Source: Mikania micrantha | Taxonomy: Eukaryota; Streptophyta; Magnoliopsida; Asterales; Asteraceae | DNA: 64,000 bases | Reading direction: 5' to 3' | Assembly: GCA_009363875.1 (NCBI GenBank) | Contig: CM018682.1 | Coordinates: forward strand, 58,426,031 to 58,490,030 | Shown here: positions 22,587 through 33,691 of the stretch, piece by piece | Layout: each line of letters starts with the position of its first letter | Numbering within the stretch: position 1 is the stretch's first letter | The notes under the pieces: model-generated | Told to the model about the DNA's origin: nothing | Seen by the model: the letters and a program-made list of their open reading frames with translations, nothing else | Databases searched by the model: none | Program-made: the position numbers and the translations under genes

Positions 22587-25500
22587 TTGTCTCTTTATTG
22601 TGCAGGTTGCCCCAAAAGCTGGAGTTAACAGCAATTGGATCGTTGATAGTGGGGCTTCCAGACACATGACTGGTGATATTTCTCTGCTCACCAATGTGAA
22701 TGCAGTTCGGGGTGGATATGTTGCGTTTGCCGGAGATAAAGGCGGTTTTATTACAGGAGAGGGAATTCTGACAAATGGACAAGTTTCATTTGATAATGTC
22801 AGATATGTTAAACAGCTGGAAAACAACCTCCTGTCAGTCTCTCAGATTTGTGACAAAGAGTACAAGGTCTTATTTGATGAGTCAAAATGTTACATTCTCA
22901 AGCAAGGTGTTAAGATCCCTGAAGATTGGATTTTGATGTCTGCTCCAAGAAAGCAAGATTTGTATGTTCTCAATATGGCCACAGCTTCAACTACATCCTC
23001 CACAGCTTCATGTTTTATGACAAAGGCAACTGAAAAAGATTCAATCCTTTGGCATAAGAGGATGGGTCATTTGAGTTTACGCAAAATGAATCATTTGGTT
23101 CATAATAGTCTGGTTGAGGGAGTTAGCTTGAAGAATTTTAAGCTGTCTGATATCTGTGTATCCTGCAAGAAAGGGAAGCAAGCCAAGCAGTCTCATAAGC
23201 TGAAAAAGTTTCATTCAATCAATGTTCCTCTTGAGCTTCTCCACATGGATTTATTTGGTCCAGTGAATCGAAAGAGTATAGCTGGAGATCAATACTGTCT
23301 TGTCATCACTGATGAGTATTCCAGATACTCTTGGGTTTTCTTTTTGAAGGAGAAATCAGAAACGTTTGATTGCATTCAAGTTTTGGTTACCAAACTTGAA
23401 TCACTTTATAAGCTCAAGATTCGTCAGTTTCGAACTGATAATGGAACGGAGTTCAAAAATCACAACATGGAAAATTTTTGTAATGCAAGAGGAATTGTGC
23501 AACAATTTAGTGCTCCATATGTTCCTCAAATGAATGGTGTTGCTGAACGCAAAAATAGGACATTGGTTGAGGCTGCTAGAACCATGCTTGCTGATTCTTC
23601 CCTGCCGGTTCAATTCTGGAATGAAGCTGTAGCAAATGCTTGCTATACATTGAACCGGGTACTAATTGTGAAAAGACATGGGAAGACTTGTTTTGAACTG
23701 CTCCACAATAGAAAGCCAAATCTTAAGTATCTTGAACCGTTTGGTGCACCATGCACTATGCTTAAGAAACATGAACAGGGCAAGTTCAATGAGAAGGTGG
23801 AAGAAGGGTACTTTCTTGGGTATAGCACTCCAAATAAACGAGTTTACAACATTTAAACTCATAATGTGGAGGAGTGGTACCATGTTGATGTTCAGAAATA
23901 TTCTATGCCCCCACCTGGAAAAGGACCAGATTGGATGTTTGATTATTCCATTCTTTTTGATTCATTCAATATGCCTCCCATGTATTTAGATGAAGATGTT
24001 GCTGTTCAGATGTTGTATGATGCACAAAATGCACCTGATGAAACATTTCAACCTTCATCTGCATCCGTTCCTACTACACAGATAAATGATGACAGCTCAG
24101 ACACAGATGACAATCCTCCAGCTGCTCCTGAACCAGTTGTTGATAATCTTGTACCGGGTCCTGAGGATTTGAATCTGAATACTTAGATCCTGAGGTTGAG
24201 GTTCCAGCTCATCCTGTTGGAAGAATTAATCGTATTCATCCTCAAGACAACATTATTGGGAGTCCTTTGGATGGAGTGAAGACTCGAAGTCAGATTTCTT
24301 CAGGTGGTCTTGCTGACATTCTTGATTTTGCAGATGTAAGCTTTTGTGCTCATTCCTGCTTTATTTCTCAAGTTGAACCGCGTACTGTCACTGAAGCTCT
24401 CAAGGAAGAATCATGGGTTGATGCAATGCAAGAAGAACTTTTGCAATTCAAAAAGTTAGGTGTCTGGCAATTGGTTGACAGACCTAAAGGTGCAAAAGTC
24501 ATTGGCACTCGATGGGTTCTTCGTTGCAAGAAAGATGATCATGGGATCATAGTGCGAAACAAGGCACGTCTGGTGGTTCAAGGATTCAGACAGATTGAGG
24601 GATTGGATTACAATGAAGTATTTGCACCAGTTGCTAGACTTGAAGCCATTCGTATCTTCTTGGCTTATGCATCCTTCAAAAAGTTCAAAGTCTATCAAAT
24701 GGATGTAAAAAGTGCTTTTCTTCATGGTGTGATAAGTGAAACAGTGTACGTAAGTCAACCTCCCGGGTTTGAGGATCCATTGCATAGAGACCAAGTCTAC
24801 AAACTAGACAAAGCCTTATATGGATTACATCAAGCACCGCGAGCCTGGTATGAAACATTGTCCACACACCTTCTGAACAACGGGTTCAGAAGAGGTGTTA
24901 TTGACTGTACACTGTTCATACGAGAAAAGGATGGAGACTTACTCTTGGTGCAAGTATATGTGGACGACATCATCTTCGGTTCTACAAATGATGATCTGTG
25001 CAAAGATTTTGAAAAGGTTATGAAAGAGAAGTTCGAGATGAGCTCAATGGGAGAAATGAAATTCTTTCTGGGATTACAAGTAGATCAGTCTGAGGCAGGA
25101 ATCTTCATTCATCAAACCAAATATGTTGGGGACATACTGAGGCGGTTCAGTATGTCTGATGCAAAGCCTGCTGGTACCCCACTGGCTGTCAATCACGGGA
25201 TTACACCAGATGAAAAGGGGGAGTTAATTGATGCTACTTTGTACCGAGGAATGATTGGGTCTCTCATGTATCTTACTGCTTCTCGGCCAGACATCATGTT
25301 CGCCACATGCTTATGTGCAAGATATCAATCAAAGCCAAGAGTGTCTCATCTGATTGTTGTCAAAAGGATTATGCGTTATCTGAAGGGTACACCGAATCTT
25401 GGCCTATGGTACCCTAATGATGATAACTTTGAGCTAACTGCATACAGTGATTCAGACTATGGTGGATGCAAAAGAGATTTCAAGTCAACATCGGCAGGAT

Positions 25501-25931
25501 GTCAGTTCTTTGGAAACCGATTAGTTACCTGGCAGTGCAAGAAGCAGACGTCGGTGTCTACTTCAACTTGTGAAGCTGAATATATTGCTGCTGCTAGTTG
25601 CTGTTCTCAAATCATCTGGATACAACAGCAACTCAGGGACTATGGGTTACATTTTTCTAACACTCCTATCTATGTTGATAATACTGCCGCCATAGCTGTC
25701 ACTAAAAATCCTGTTCAGCATTCCAAAACAAAACACATCGACATTAAATATCACTTCATACGTGATTGTTTTGAAAAGAAATTAATCGATGTTGTTAAAA
25801 TTCACACAGATCACCAGAAAGCCGATCTTTTTACAAAAGCGTTTGATAAATCCAGATTTTTATATCTGTTATTGGTTAATGGTGTTTTCCAAAAGGATGA
25901 AGTTCAATCCTCATCTGAGTCTAACAAATGA
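22582..25931 (+). pseudogene. pol of element B: protease, integrase, RT, RNase H (two lesions)
   Basis: The pol frame is open from 22582, overlapping the gag stop by five bases in the +1 frame. Domains in order: protease DSGASRHMTGD; integrase HHCC (LWHKRMGH, CVSCKKGKQ) and the catalytic residues in HMDLFGPV, RTDNGTEF and NGVAERKNRTL; RT with YVDDIIFGS; RNase H with YSDSDYGGC, CEAEYIAAA and KHIDIKYHFIRD. An in-frame TAA at 23854-23856 interrupts the integrase-RT linker, and a frame change near 24165-24182 precedes the RT. All catalytic motifs are intact, so the lesions are recent. Products would act in cytoplasmic particles and, for integrase, in the nucleus. Confidence 0.92.
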
Positions 25932-26050
25932 TCATCATTTTTCTTTGCTAGTTTTTACTTTGTTTATTTTAGTCAACTTCTTAAATTTTATCCTGTATAG
26001 TTTATTTTCTTCATCAAAAGCTCAAAAAGATTTTCTGTTTTTAGGTTTTT

Positions 26051-26060
26051 AGGGGGAGAT
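26051..26060 (+). other. Internal polypurine tract of element B
   Basis: AGGGGGAGAT follows a T-rich run soon after the pol stop. It resembles the polypurine tract just before the 3' LTR (AAGGGGGAG near 31574). Extra polypurine tracts after pol are known in Sireviruses and could prime plus-strand DNA internally. Confidence 0.55.
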
Positions 26061-26072
26061 ATTCTGTTATTG

Positions 26073-26150
26073 GAAAAACCAAAAACAATAGAAAATTTGA
26101 AAAACCAAAAACAATAGAAAATTTGAAAAACCAAAAACAATAGAAAAATT
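26073..26150 (+). repeat. Three tandem copies of a 26-bp A-rich unit
   Basis: GAAAAACCAAAAACAATAG with flanking AAAATTT repeats at 26073, 26099 and 26125 with almost no change. Confidence 0.85.
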
Positions 26151-26429
26151 AAAAATTGAGATGGTCTTGTTTTATAAAGTAATACATTAATCTATTATGT
26201 CACAGAAACAGAAGTGAATGTATGAACTAAAATCACAAGAGAATTATGATGGGATGTACTGATAGACTGACTATACAGAATGAATAAACAACTTGTGATA
26301 ACTTAGAAAGTTTGATCTGTGGAACTCATGTTATAAAACCACTTGAGTGAGAAACAGTTTTTGACTCAAATCAAGCATACACCTGTCATCATGGAATCAA
26401 ATGAGGTTTCATTCAAAGAAAAATAAAGG

Positions 26430-26552
26430 CAAGCTCGTATTAAGCTTGATGAAAATCAAAAACAAGCTGGTATTAAGCTTGATAAAAATCAAAAACAAGC
26501 TGGTATTAAGCTTGAAGAAAACCTAATGCAAGCTGGTATTAAGCTTGAGAAA
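26430..26552 (+). repeat. Four tandem copies of a 33-bp unit containing AAGCTGGTATTAAGCTT
   Basis: AAGCTSGTATTAAGCTTGA recurs at about 26431, 26464, 26497 and 26530. Each unit contains AAGCT...AAGCTT, a small imperfect dyad. The array is non-coding. Confidence 0.85.
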
Positions 26553-27167
26553 TACTTAAACAAATTAAGTTCGATTCCATATATGTGCCATATTGCTGGG
26601 ACGAACCTAGCTGAAGCCATCCATTTGGATAGAACAAGAAAAATACAAAAAGATAATAATGTTTGAATCTTATTGAATTCATGATGACTGGTTTTAAGAT
26701 ATGCAGAAATGAGTTTTGAACTGATTTTAATCTTTAATGGTGAAATGAAATGGGTAACTCAATCAGAAAATATGAGTGATCATAAAGTTTGTTTAGCAGT
26801 TGTGTATTGTTTGGTTTAATTTTGGACAAACATATCAGTAATCGTATCATAATGGAATTGTGTTTAAAGTTAAACATTCATTGAAGATAATGTGATGTGA
26901 TTAGAGATATGTGTTAGTTTATTAATGGACTTCTCACAAAAACATGTGATTATTTGTTTTTAGTTATTGTTTGTACAGTTGTAGTGGGTGTTTCAGAAAA
27001 ATACAAAAAGATTTTCTATTTTAATTTTTATTTTAGATGATCATTTGTAGAATCGGATGTCTGTCATATCTGAATCCTGAACCAACCAGATACATATTCA
27101 TAATTTGTCAAAAGTTTGTTGTTCAAAATGCCAGATGTTGAAAATTTTGAGTTATGAGTGTTATCAT

Positions 27168-27440
27168 CTCTCATTCATCCGAATGAGAGATAAAATTCAT
27201 TCATTCGGCCGAATGAACTCATTCTGCGAATGAGTCATTTGACCGAATCAATCAAACAGAGTTTTCCTCATTCGACGAATGAAGGGTGTCGAATGTCTCA
27301 TTCGACATTCTCATTCGGCGAATAAGTGTTGTCGAATGACCTTATTCACAAAACTCATTCGGCGAATGTGTCTGAGTCCCAGCCGACCTTTCGCCTAGCT
27401 CATTCGGCGAATGAGTTTGACTATATAATAGTCCTTCGGC
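27168..27440 (+). promoter_or_regulatory. Second palindrome cluster plus TATATAATA ahead of the env-like ORF
   Basis: About eight CATTCG-N-CGAATG palindromes or variants (e.g. CATTCGGCCGAATG, CATTCGACGAATG, CATTCGGCGAATG) occur between 27190 and 27413. They are followed within ten bases by GACTATATAATAG (TATA at 27422-27430). Motif, order and spacing copy the LTR promoter at 15704-15883. The env-like ATG lies about 665 bp downstream. I infer an internal promoter; nothing in the sequence proves transcription starts here. Confidence 0.5.
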
Positions 27441-27811
27441 CGAATGAGAATCATTCGACCATTTTCACTTTCGCCACATCAGTGCTTCGTCATTCGGCGA
27501 TTTTCACACACATCCAGTTCATTTGATTTTCTGTGATCTTTGTTAACCCTGCTTCTGACAACCACGTTCTATTTCATCTCAGGTATATAGAGAACGATTG
27601 ACAGACATTTTCAACCTTGGATTCGTTGAAAACAAATAGAAATTTTTGGATTTAGGGTTTTCTGGTTCGCCGTGTAAATAGACCATCAAAATGAACTTGA
27701 AACTATCTAAGTCCAGTTTTAAATGTCTTAGTCGGTTGATTCTGAGTGTGTATATACAAATTTTGTGGGCTGATTCGTGATTTTTGGAAAGAGGGATTTT
27801 GAATTCAAAAT

Positions 27812-28010
27812 GAGCGCCGAATGTCGTCATTCGGCGAATGACTCTTTCGGCGAATGAAGCTCATTCGGCGAATGGCTCATTCGACGAATGACTAGCCTTG
27901 CCTATATCTCATTCGGCGAATGATGTCTATTCGACGAATGAACCTCATTCGACGAATGAATCATTCGATCATAGGTCTCATTCGGCGAATGAATGACATT
28001 CGACCCAACT
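27812..28010 (+). repeat. Third palindrome array, in the presumed leader of the env-like ORF
   Basis: Around nine CATTCG(G/A)CGAATG sites or one-arm-shortened variants lie within 200 bp. This parallels the eight copies in the gag leader (16497-16695). The array stops about 85 bp before the ORF start. Confidence 0.75.
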
Positions 28011-28094
28011 GTTAAACTCTAAATCTGATTTTCTAATTCCAGTTTCCTGTTTTACTGACTTGTACTAACATGTTTATTTCCTTTGTTGTTCAGT

Positions 28095-31000
28095 ATGGCA
28101 GGTTACAAATCAGTCCCTAAGCACAACATATGTGCTCATCTGGAGTTGAACACACCGAACGCCAAGCACTACTCAGAGATTATTACATTTCTGCGGCGTT
28201 CGAGGATCTTTACTGCTATATCGACTGTTCATGTGCCTTACCATTCTCATCAGCAGGATTTCTGGTCATCAGCTGACATAGACTGTGAGGCAGAGCCTAC
28301 AGTTATCAGGGGAAAGGTGCAAGGGCACGATGTTGTTGTCTCTGCTGAACACATCAGGAGATTGTGTGGGTTTCATGACTCTCCAGATCAGCCATCTCTG
28401 CTTGATCGCTTCTTAGTTCGTGGATGCTTTCTCAGATGCAAGTATGAAGGTGACATTGGTGCGGGCATTCTCAACAAAGCATTCATGTCTCCACAATTCA
28501 AGTATCTCGCTCATGTCTTAGTTCACTGTCTCGGATCAAGGCGAGGAGGATTCGATGACATGCGAGAGACTATCCAATGTGCCTTTGCTGCTTTAGTACT
28601 GAACAAGCCGTTCAACTTCTCAGAGATGATCTTTATTCATATGAAGGAGAACGTGGTCTTAAAGGGGGACAAGAAGTTTCTCATGTACCCTCGGTTTCTG
28701 CAGCAGATCATTGATGCTCAAGTTCCTGATCTTCCCAAAATTAATGCTGATATTGTACGGTTGGAGCACATGAATGACACCACTCTTAACAGAGTCTTGT
28801 CATACAGAGGAAAGGAGAGGAAGCCAACCACCAGATCATTATTCGGTCATCTCTCTCGACCTGATTACCGAGCTCCTGCTGGTCGCAGATGGAGGCATGA
28901 TGACTCCGATTCAGATGTTGAAGACATAGTGGTACCAGCTGATGGAGGTGATGATGGTGATGAGGCAGGTCATAGTGGTGCAGGAGGTGGTGAGAGCACA
29001 GTGATTGAGAGCACTGCTGCTATGGTTTCTGTTGAGATGGGTGTGAGTTCTGGTGACATAACCACTGCTGCTACTATGAGCATGGTTGATGTGAATGGAG
29101 CTGTTACTGGTGGTGATGCTGTTTTGTCTACAGCTCAGGAAGATGACATAGATATTGATTCATTGATGGATTTAGACTTCCTGGCCACTACTACCACTAC
29201 TGTTACTACTTCTGTTGATGCTTCTGTTCCTCATATTTCTGAAGGTAGTGCTGAGTCAGAGGACTCTGGTGATGAGGGTGTTGTTGGAGATGGTGATGAA
29301 GAGAGTACTGACTCTGATGATTTAGTGGAGGAAGGATATGAGAAGGTGATGGTAGATGGGAAGATGATTGTCAGGAAGAGGAAGAGGACAGAAGAAGAGA
29401 TGGAGGAGATCACTGATCCACTGTTTATCCCAGAGTTTGATATCTCTCCTCCACCTCGGTCTTCTGCTTCTGCTTCGGTGGCTGTGACTGTTGCTGCCTC
29501 TCAGCCTACATCCTCTAGGGTTGGAAGGGGAAAGAGATCAAGGTTTTCATTCCAAAGGAGGTCAGAACTGACTTCAGCTGCTACAACTACTGTTACTTCA
29601 GTAGCAGCTGTGTCAGTTTCTTCACTGACGCGGTCAAGGGCTGTTCTTACACAGACCACTCTTGCCCCTCTGACCACTCCTGTCACTCATGAGCCAGTAT
29701 ATGTTGCTGCTTCTTCTGGCCCGTCTACATCAAGAGCTGATATGTACATACCTACTGTTTCAGTTGTGGATCAGCTTAGCACACTGAACAGTATGGTTCT
29801 CAGGTTGATGGAGAAGAACATGGAGCAAGAGTCTAAGATTGCTCAGCTCACCCAAAGGATAAACGATCAGGATGCCCTGTTGCTGCAGGCAGCTGATCAA
29901 CGAGCTGATCTTAGAGCTCGTTCTGCTCAGCAAGAGGAGCAACTACTCAAGTACATAGATGAACATAACCAGTTGGCTCTGACAGCCTCTGGTTTCAGCG
30001 AGAGGATTCTCCTGTTGGAAGCTGAAAATGCTCGCCTTGCTGAACTTGTCGAGGGTTCCAAGGAGGGCACTCCCAGGATAGAAGGTGCTGAAAACCGTTC
30101 CGATGAATCAGACAAGGAGATGGATGAGGAAGAAGAAGAAGAGTCTGAGGAGGAACAGGTTGATTATGAAGATTCTGAGAAGGATGAAGAATCTGATGAT
30201 GATGCTGATGATGACAAGGACGGATCTAGGAGTGGGTCTTCTGAATCATCTGGTACTGATGATAATGATGATGACAATGATGATCAAGCACCTCCCTCGT
30301 TAGAGATTCGATCCAAAAGAGCCAATGATAAGAAGAAAGCCTCTTCTCCACCTCCTCCTGCACAGACAGATGAACCCACAGCGACCGAGGAAGTAGAAGC
30401 TGTGCCCTTGAGACGTCAGCTAGATGAGACGTTGACTATGATCTTGGACGCTCAGGGCATTATACAGCACTCGGTCAGCTATGACAAAGAGGAAGGGGAA
30501 ATTATTCACTGCCTATCCAGAGAGCAGATTGCTGAGTTGTTCAGGCTTAATCCGGACGAGGTGATCACTGATGATACCTCCGTTCCTATCGTTGATGAAC
30601 CGGAGCCTGAAGTCTTTGATGACATTGACGAAGTTATCTTAGAAGACATCACAGAAGAAGAGTACCCAAAGTATACATCTGCTGAGGCTGAGCTGCCGAT
30701 ATTTACTGATCAGTTTGATCAAGAGACTGAAGATCTACTGGTCCGATACTTAGAGGAACAAGTCGAAGCCAGCAAAGCCGAAGCAGATGACCAAAAGAGA
30801 AGAAGAGAGGAATGGCAGACCTATTGGGAGGTCTTAAAGAAGCAAAGCACCGAGAAGATGCCAGCAACGCACAAGAAAGTTTACAGAACCAAAGGCTACA
30901 AAGCTAGAGGTCAAATCCTGAGCTGGGCATACTTCCATGATCTCGGGTGCTATGCTGTGAAGAGAGAAAGGGGGATCGATTACTTCAAGCACCCTCACGA

Positions 31001-31564
31001 CTTCAAGACACTGCCGGGCTTTGAAGTAAATCAACTAGCACGTCTGAAGTTACTGTACAGTGAGGATTCTGGCATGTCTGCCTGGTTCTCTAGGCAGATA
31101 CAGTACGAGTACAGGAAAAGGTGGGTAAACTTCCAGCCCCAACAGCCGGAACGTTATTATTTGCCAGAATTGACGGAGATACCCGCAAGCATAAAGTCAT
31201 CCTGAAGTGGCTTCCTCCTAAAGTCATGAAGAAGATTCCATTACGGAAGATGCGACAGGACTTTATGGAGGGCTTCCGATGGTGGTACTATGATGGGAGA
31301 ACTGGTGAGGCTGTGATAGTTCTGTGCAAAGACAAACAGTGGGAGACTGTTAGGATTTTTGATCCTATGTGGTTGACTAACTTGTCCCACAAAGATGTTA
31401 TAGCACTGTATCGTCACCAGATTTTCTTCGACGTACAGGATATGGAACAGGCACTTCAGTTTATGAGAGTGATCCGAATCTGCATATGCTTAAAGGTTCA
31501 CGCTGGAGCTGATTGGAAAGCGATCTCGGCTAAGTATTTGAAGAAAGACACTTCCAAGAGTTGA
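28095..31564 (+). pseudogene. env-like third ORF of element B (about 1,040 codons, then a frame change)
   Basis: The first ATG (28095, MAGYKSVPKHN) follows an acceptor-like TTCCTTTGTTGTTCAG. The frame is open to 31205. A neighbouring frame carries the natural C-terminus to 31564, so a one-base change lies near 31150-31180. Residues 1-270 form a folded-looking region with conserved-type Trp/Cys/His; a long Asp/Glu/Ser/Thr-rich middle follows. A heptad-like coiled coil occupies about residues 575-660, then a very acidic tract, then a basic C-terminal domain (GQILSWAYFHDLGCYAVKRE). I see no signal peptide and no clear membrane segment, unlike a classical envelope protein. Its position between pol and the 3' LTR matches the Sirevirus third ORF. 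Its function is unknown. Confidence 0.75.
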
Positions 31565-31570
31565 ACTAGG

Positions 31571-31584
31571 TCCAAGGGGGAGTT
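31571..31584 (+). other. Polypurine tract before the 3' LTR of element B
   Basis: CCAAGGGGGAGTTT abuts the LTR start at 31585 and lies a few bases after the corrected stop of the third ORF. It would prime plus-strand DNA synthesis. Confidence 0.85.
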
Positions 31585-32220
31585 TGTTGATACATGTAAT
31601 GTCCCTAGTTCAGTTTTGTAAACTCTAATCAAGTAATGTTCAAATTATTAATGGAAGATGTCTTTTTACATTGTTCTTAATGTTTAATATTGGTTATATG
31701 TTTATGTTATTGGTTGATGTGATTGATTATGTAATTGAGTATGAGTCTGGTTCATTCGGCCGAATGACTCTAACGAATGAAGTCATTCGGCGAATGAAAC
31801 CAGAGTATGGCTCATTTCAGCGAATGAGTCATTCGCCGAATGACTCATTCGACTGAATTATCATTCGACAGATGCCATTCGCCGAATGAGTTGCTTCGGC
31901 CTCTCATTCGGCCGAATGGCGACTGCCTATATATACAAGTTCAAATCATTTCAACCCTAACTTTCTAAGAGCCCTCCTTCTTCCCAGAGATACCAGAGTC
32001 AAACCCTAGGAGATTAGAGCGGCCTTTGATCGTCCAACTTCGATTCTCAACCCGTGGTGTTCGATTGTTGATTCCAAGTCGTTCCTACAACTTCGGATCA
32101 CCACGGTTCCTGTTGATTTCGATTGGAAAACCCTGGAATAGGATTCCGCACTATTCCAGAGGCTGTCGGGTAGATTTACATTGGAATCGGATTGTTTCCG
32201 AGCTCCAAATCGGTCCAACA
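31585..32220 (+). repeat. 3' LTR of element B (636 bp)
   Basis: Same length and termini as the 5' LTR, followed by ATTAC. Its palindromes are the intact version of two sites mutated in the 5' copy. Confidence 0.97.
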
Positions 32221-32225
32221 ATTAC

Positions 32226-33222
32226 AATAAAGAATATATTCGAGTATTCTTCCTGTAATAATTTGCAAAAACTTAAGTTGTATGTTGTGAGTCGCAATGC
32301 TTACGAAAAATATGGAAAAATTTAAATGTAACTTGTATTTGAAATTTAGTAAAAAAATATGTTTTTACTAGCTTTAGATCAAAATAACTATTTTTATGCA
32401 TTACATTTTTATATATATGTTCTACTATGTGAGAGAATCACAAAAAATAAAAATAAAAATAAAAATAAAATAACCGGGTTAAAAAAAACCTAAGATGATT
32501 AAAATATTAATGATTAAAGTTATGTGATTAAAACATTAAACTGCGAAAAATAAGGGAACACAAATGTATTTCACATTGAAAAAAATTCTCGCATGAAAAA
32601 ATTAGTTTGGTATTCGTTTTAAACTTTTGTTTATTTTCTGGTATCGGTTCTTTTCCAGTATGATACCGGTTTGATAATTATCTCATTCTTATTTATTGTT
32701 TAAACACTCTTAAAAGAGTAACATTTGGTCAAAAAAAGCCAATTCCAATATTGTAATGATGGTTAAAACAAAAATCTTTCGCAAAATTTAAGTTTGGGTT
32801 AAAATTGACTAAAACCTACCAACTCAATATCCAAGATTTTTTGTTTGATCACATATTATAGTTGTTCCTAAAAACTTAACTTTAACATGTATACTGCTAA
32901 TATTTTTAAAAATCAGTAGCCTTTTTAAAAATTATAATGTCGCTTTTATAAATCATAATGACCTATTGACAAAGGCACATCACCCGTTTTTTTTCGAGTT
33001 AGGTTTCAGTATGAAACGGTTCTTGTTTTGTCAAAATAAAAGCAAATCTAATTTTAAAACAATTGGTTTAGGTTAGGAAATTGTTTTTAAAGAGGTTAGT
33101 GATTCGTTTGATTCTGTTTTTTTTTTCATTCAAATTTTCAAACCGATTCAACCATAACAATATACAAACCGACTACCAATCACGCAATTCGGGTTCCCCT
33201 AGTCACCTTAACCCACTATCAT
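32226..33222. other. AT-rich intergenic DNA between element B and the shugoshin gene
   Basis: No ORF or recognised element. An (AAAAAT)n-like tract lies at about 32443-32473, and poly-purine and poly-pyrimidine runs are common. Nothing more specific is seen. Confidence 0.5.
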
Positions 33223-33223
33223 A

Positions 33224-33556
33224 AGACCATCTTTAATACCTCCACCGCCTGACCTGCGAGGAAGCTCCATTTGGCGGGGATCGGCGGCCACACCGCCCCC
33301 TATCCTGGCGGTGCTCATTTCAACCCCACGGCTGCACCCGCACCCTTGAACCTCCTCTCTTTTCACCTACCAATATTTAAAAGAAGGGGACCCACATTTA
33401 AAATCTAACTATTTGAGTGGTGATGACGTGGCACAGAGGAGAAGCTTTTTCAATAGAGTAACTACTACGGAGTTTTAAGATTTTAAGTAGAGTGATGATG
33501 TGACAGAAAATTTCAGTGACGTAGAATTTTAGTGGAGTGGGTATTAAGGATGGTCT
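33224..33556. mobile_element. MITE-like element with ~17-bp inverted ends in the shugoshin upstream region
   Basis: The left end AGACCATCTTTAATACC and the right end GGTATTAAGGATGGTCT are inverted complements with one mismatch, enclosing about 330 bp of non-coding DNA, including a G+C-rich core (33240-33350). Size and ends fit a miniature inverted-repeat element. I could not identify a clean target duplication, so the superfamily is open. The right end is about 135 bp upstream of the shugoshin start codon. Confidence 0.6.
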
Positions 33557-33607
33557 CAGATTTAAAAATAGGCTCGAAGATTCAAATTTAGGCTCGGGCT
33601 TTGTGTG

Positions 33608-33621
33608 TGAGAGAGAGAGAG
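33608..33621 (+). repeat. Short GA microsatellite in the shugoshin 5' region
   Basis: A GAGAGAGAGAGAG run lies about 70 bp before the start codon, common in plant 5' leaders and a possible BPC/GAGA-factor site. No strong TATA box is visible between the MITE and the start. Confidence 0.4.
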
Positions 33622-33691
33622 AGTGTGTGGATTAGATATGGGATTGAAGTTTGAAGATTGATACATATTAGGGTTTCTCAGTCTTCAAGAT

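Larger units (their letters stand above)
25932..28094 (+). other. Pol to env-like spacer of element B
   Basis: A 2.16-kb non-coding stretch typical of Sireviruses. It holds an internal polypurine tract, two short tandem repeats, a motif-poor AT-rich part (26550-27160), and the palindrome/TATA module listed separately. No credible gene was seen; short frames here overlap repeats. Confidence 0.7.
15528..32225 (+). mobile_element. Element B: complete young Sirevirus with three ORF regions, target duplication ATTAC
   Basis: Two 636-bp LTRs (15533-16168 and 31585-32220) share the termini TGTTGATA...GGTCCAACA and are flanked by the same five bases, ATTAC (15528-15532 and 32221-32225). Inside are a PBS, gag, pol, an internal polypurine tract, a long spacer with motif arrays, an env-like ORF and a polypurine tract before the 3' LTR. 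By eye the LTRs differ at four positions (C/T-type and G/A-type changes), about 0.6%. This is recent insertion on the scale of a few hundred thousand years if a typical plant LTR rate applies. A solo LTR of another family splits gag, and pol and the third ORF each carry small lesions. Confidence 0.96.

Noticed and set aside
30085..30303. Met/Lys-rich frame inside the env-like ORF
   Set aside because: A shadow of the acidic GAT/GAA-rich tract read in another frame.
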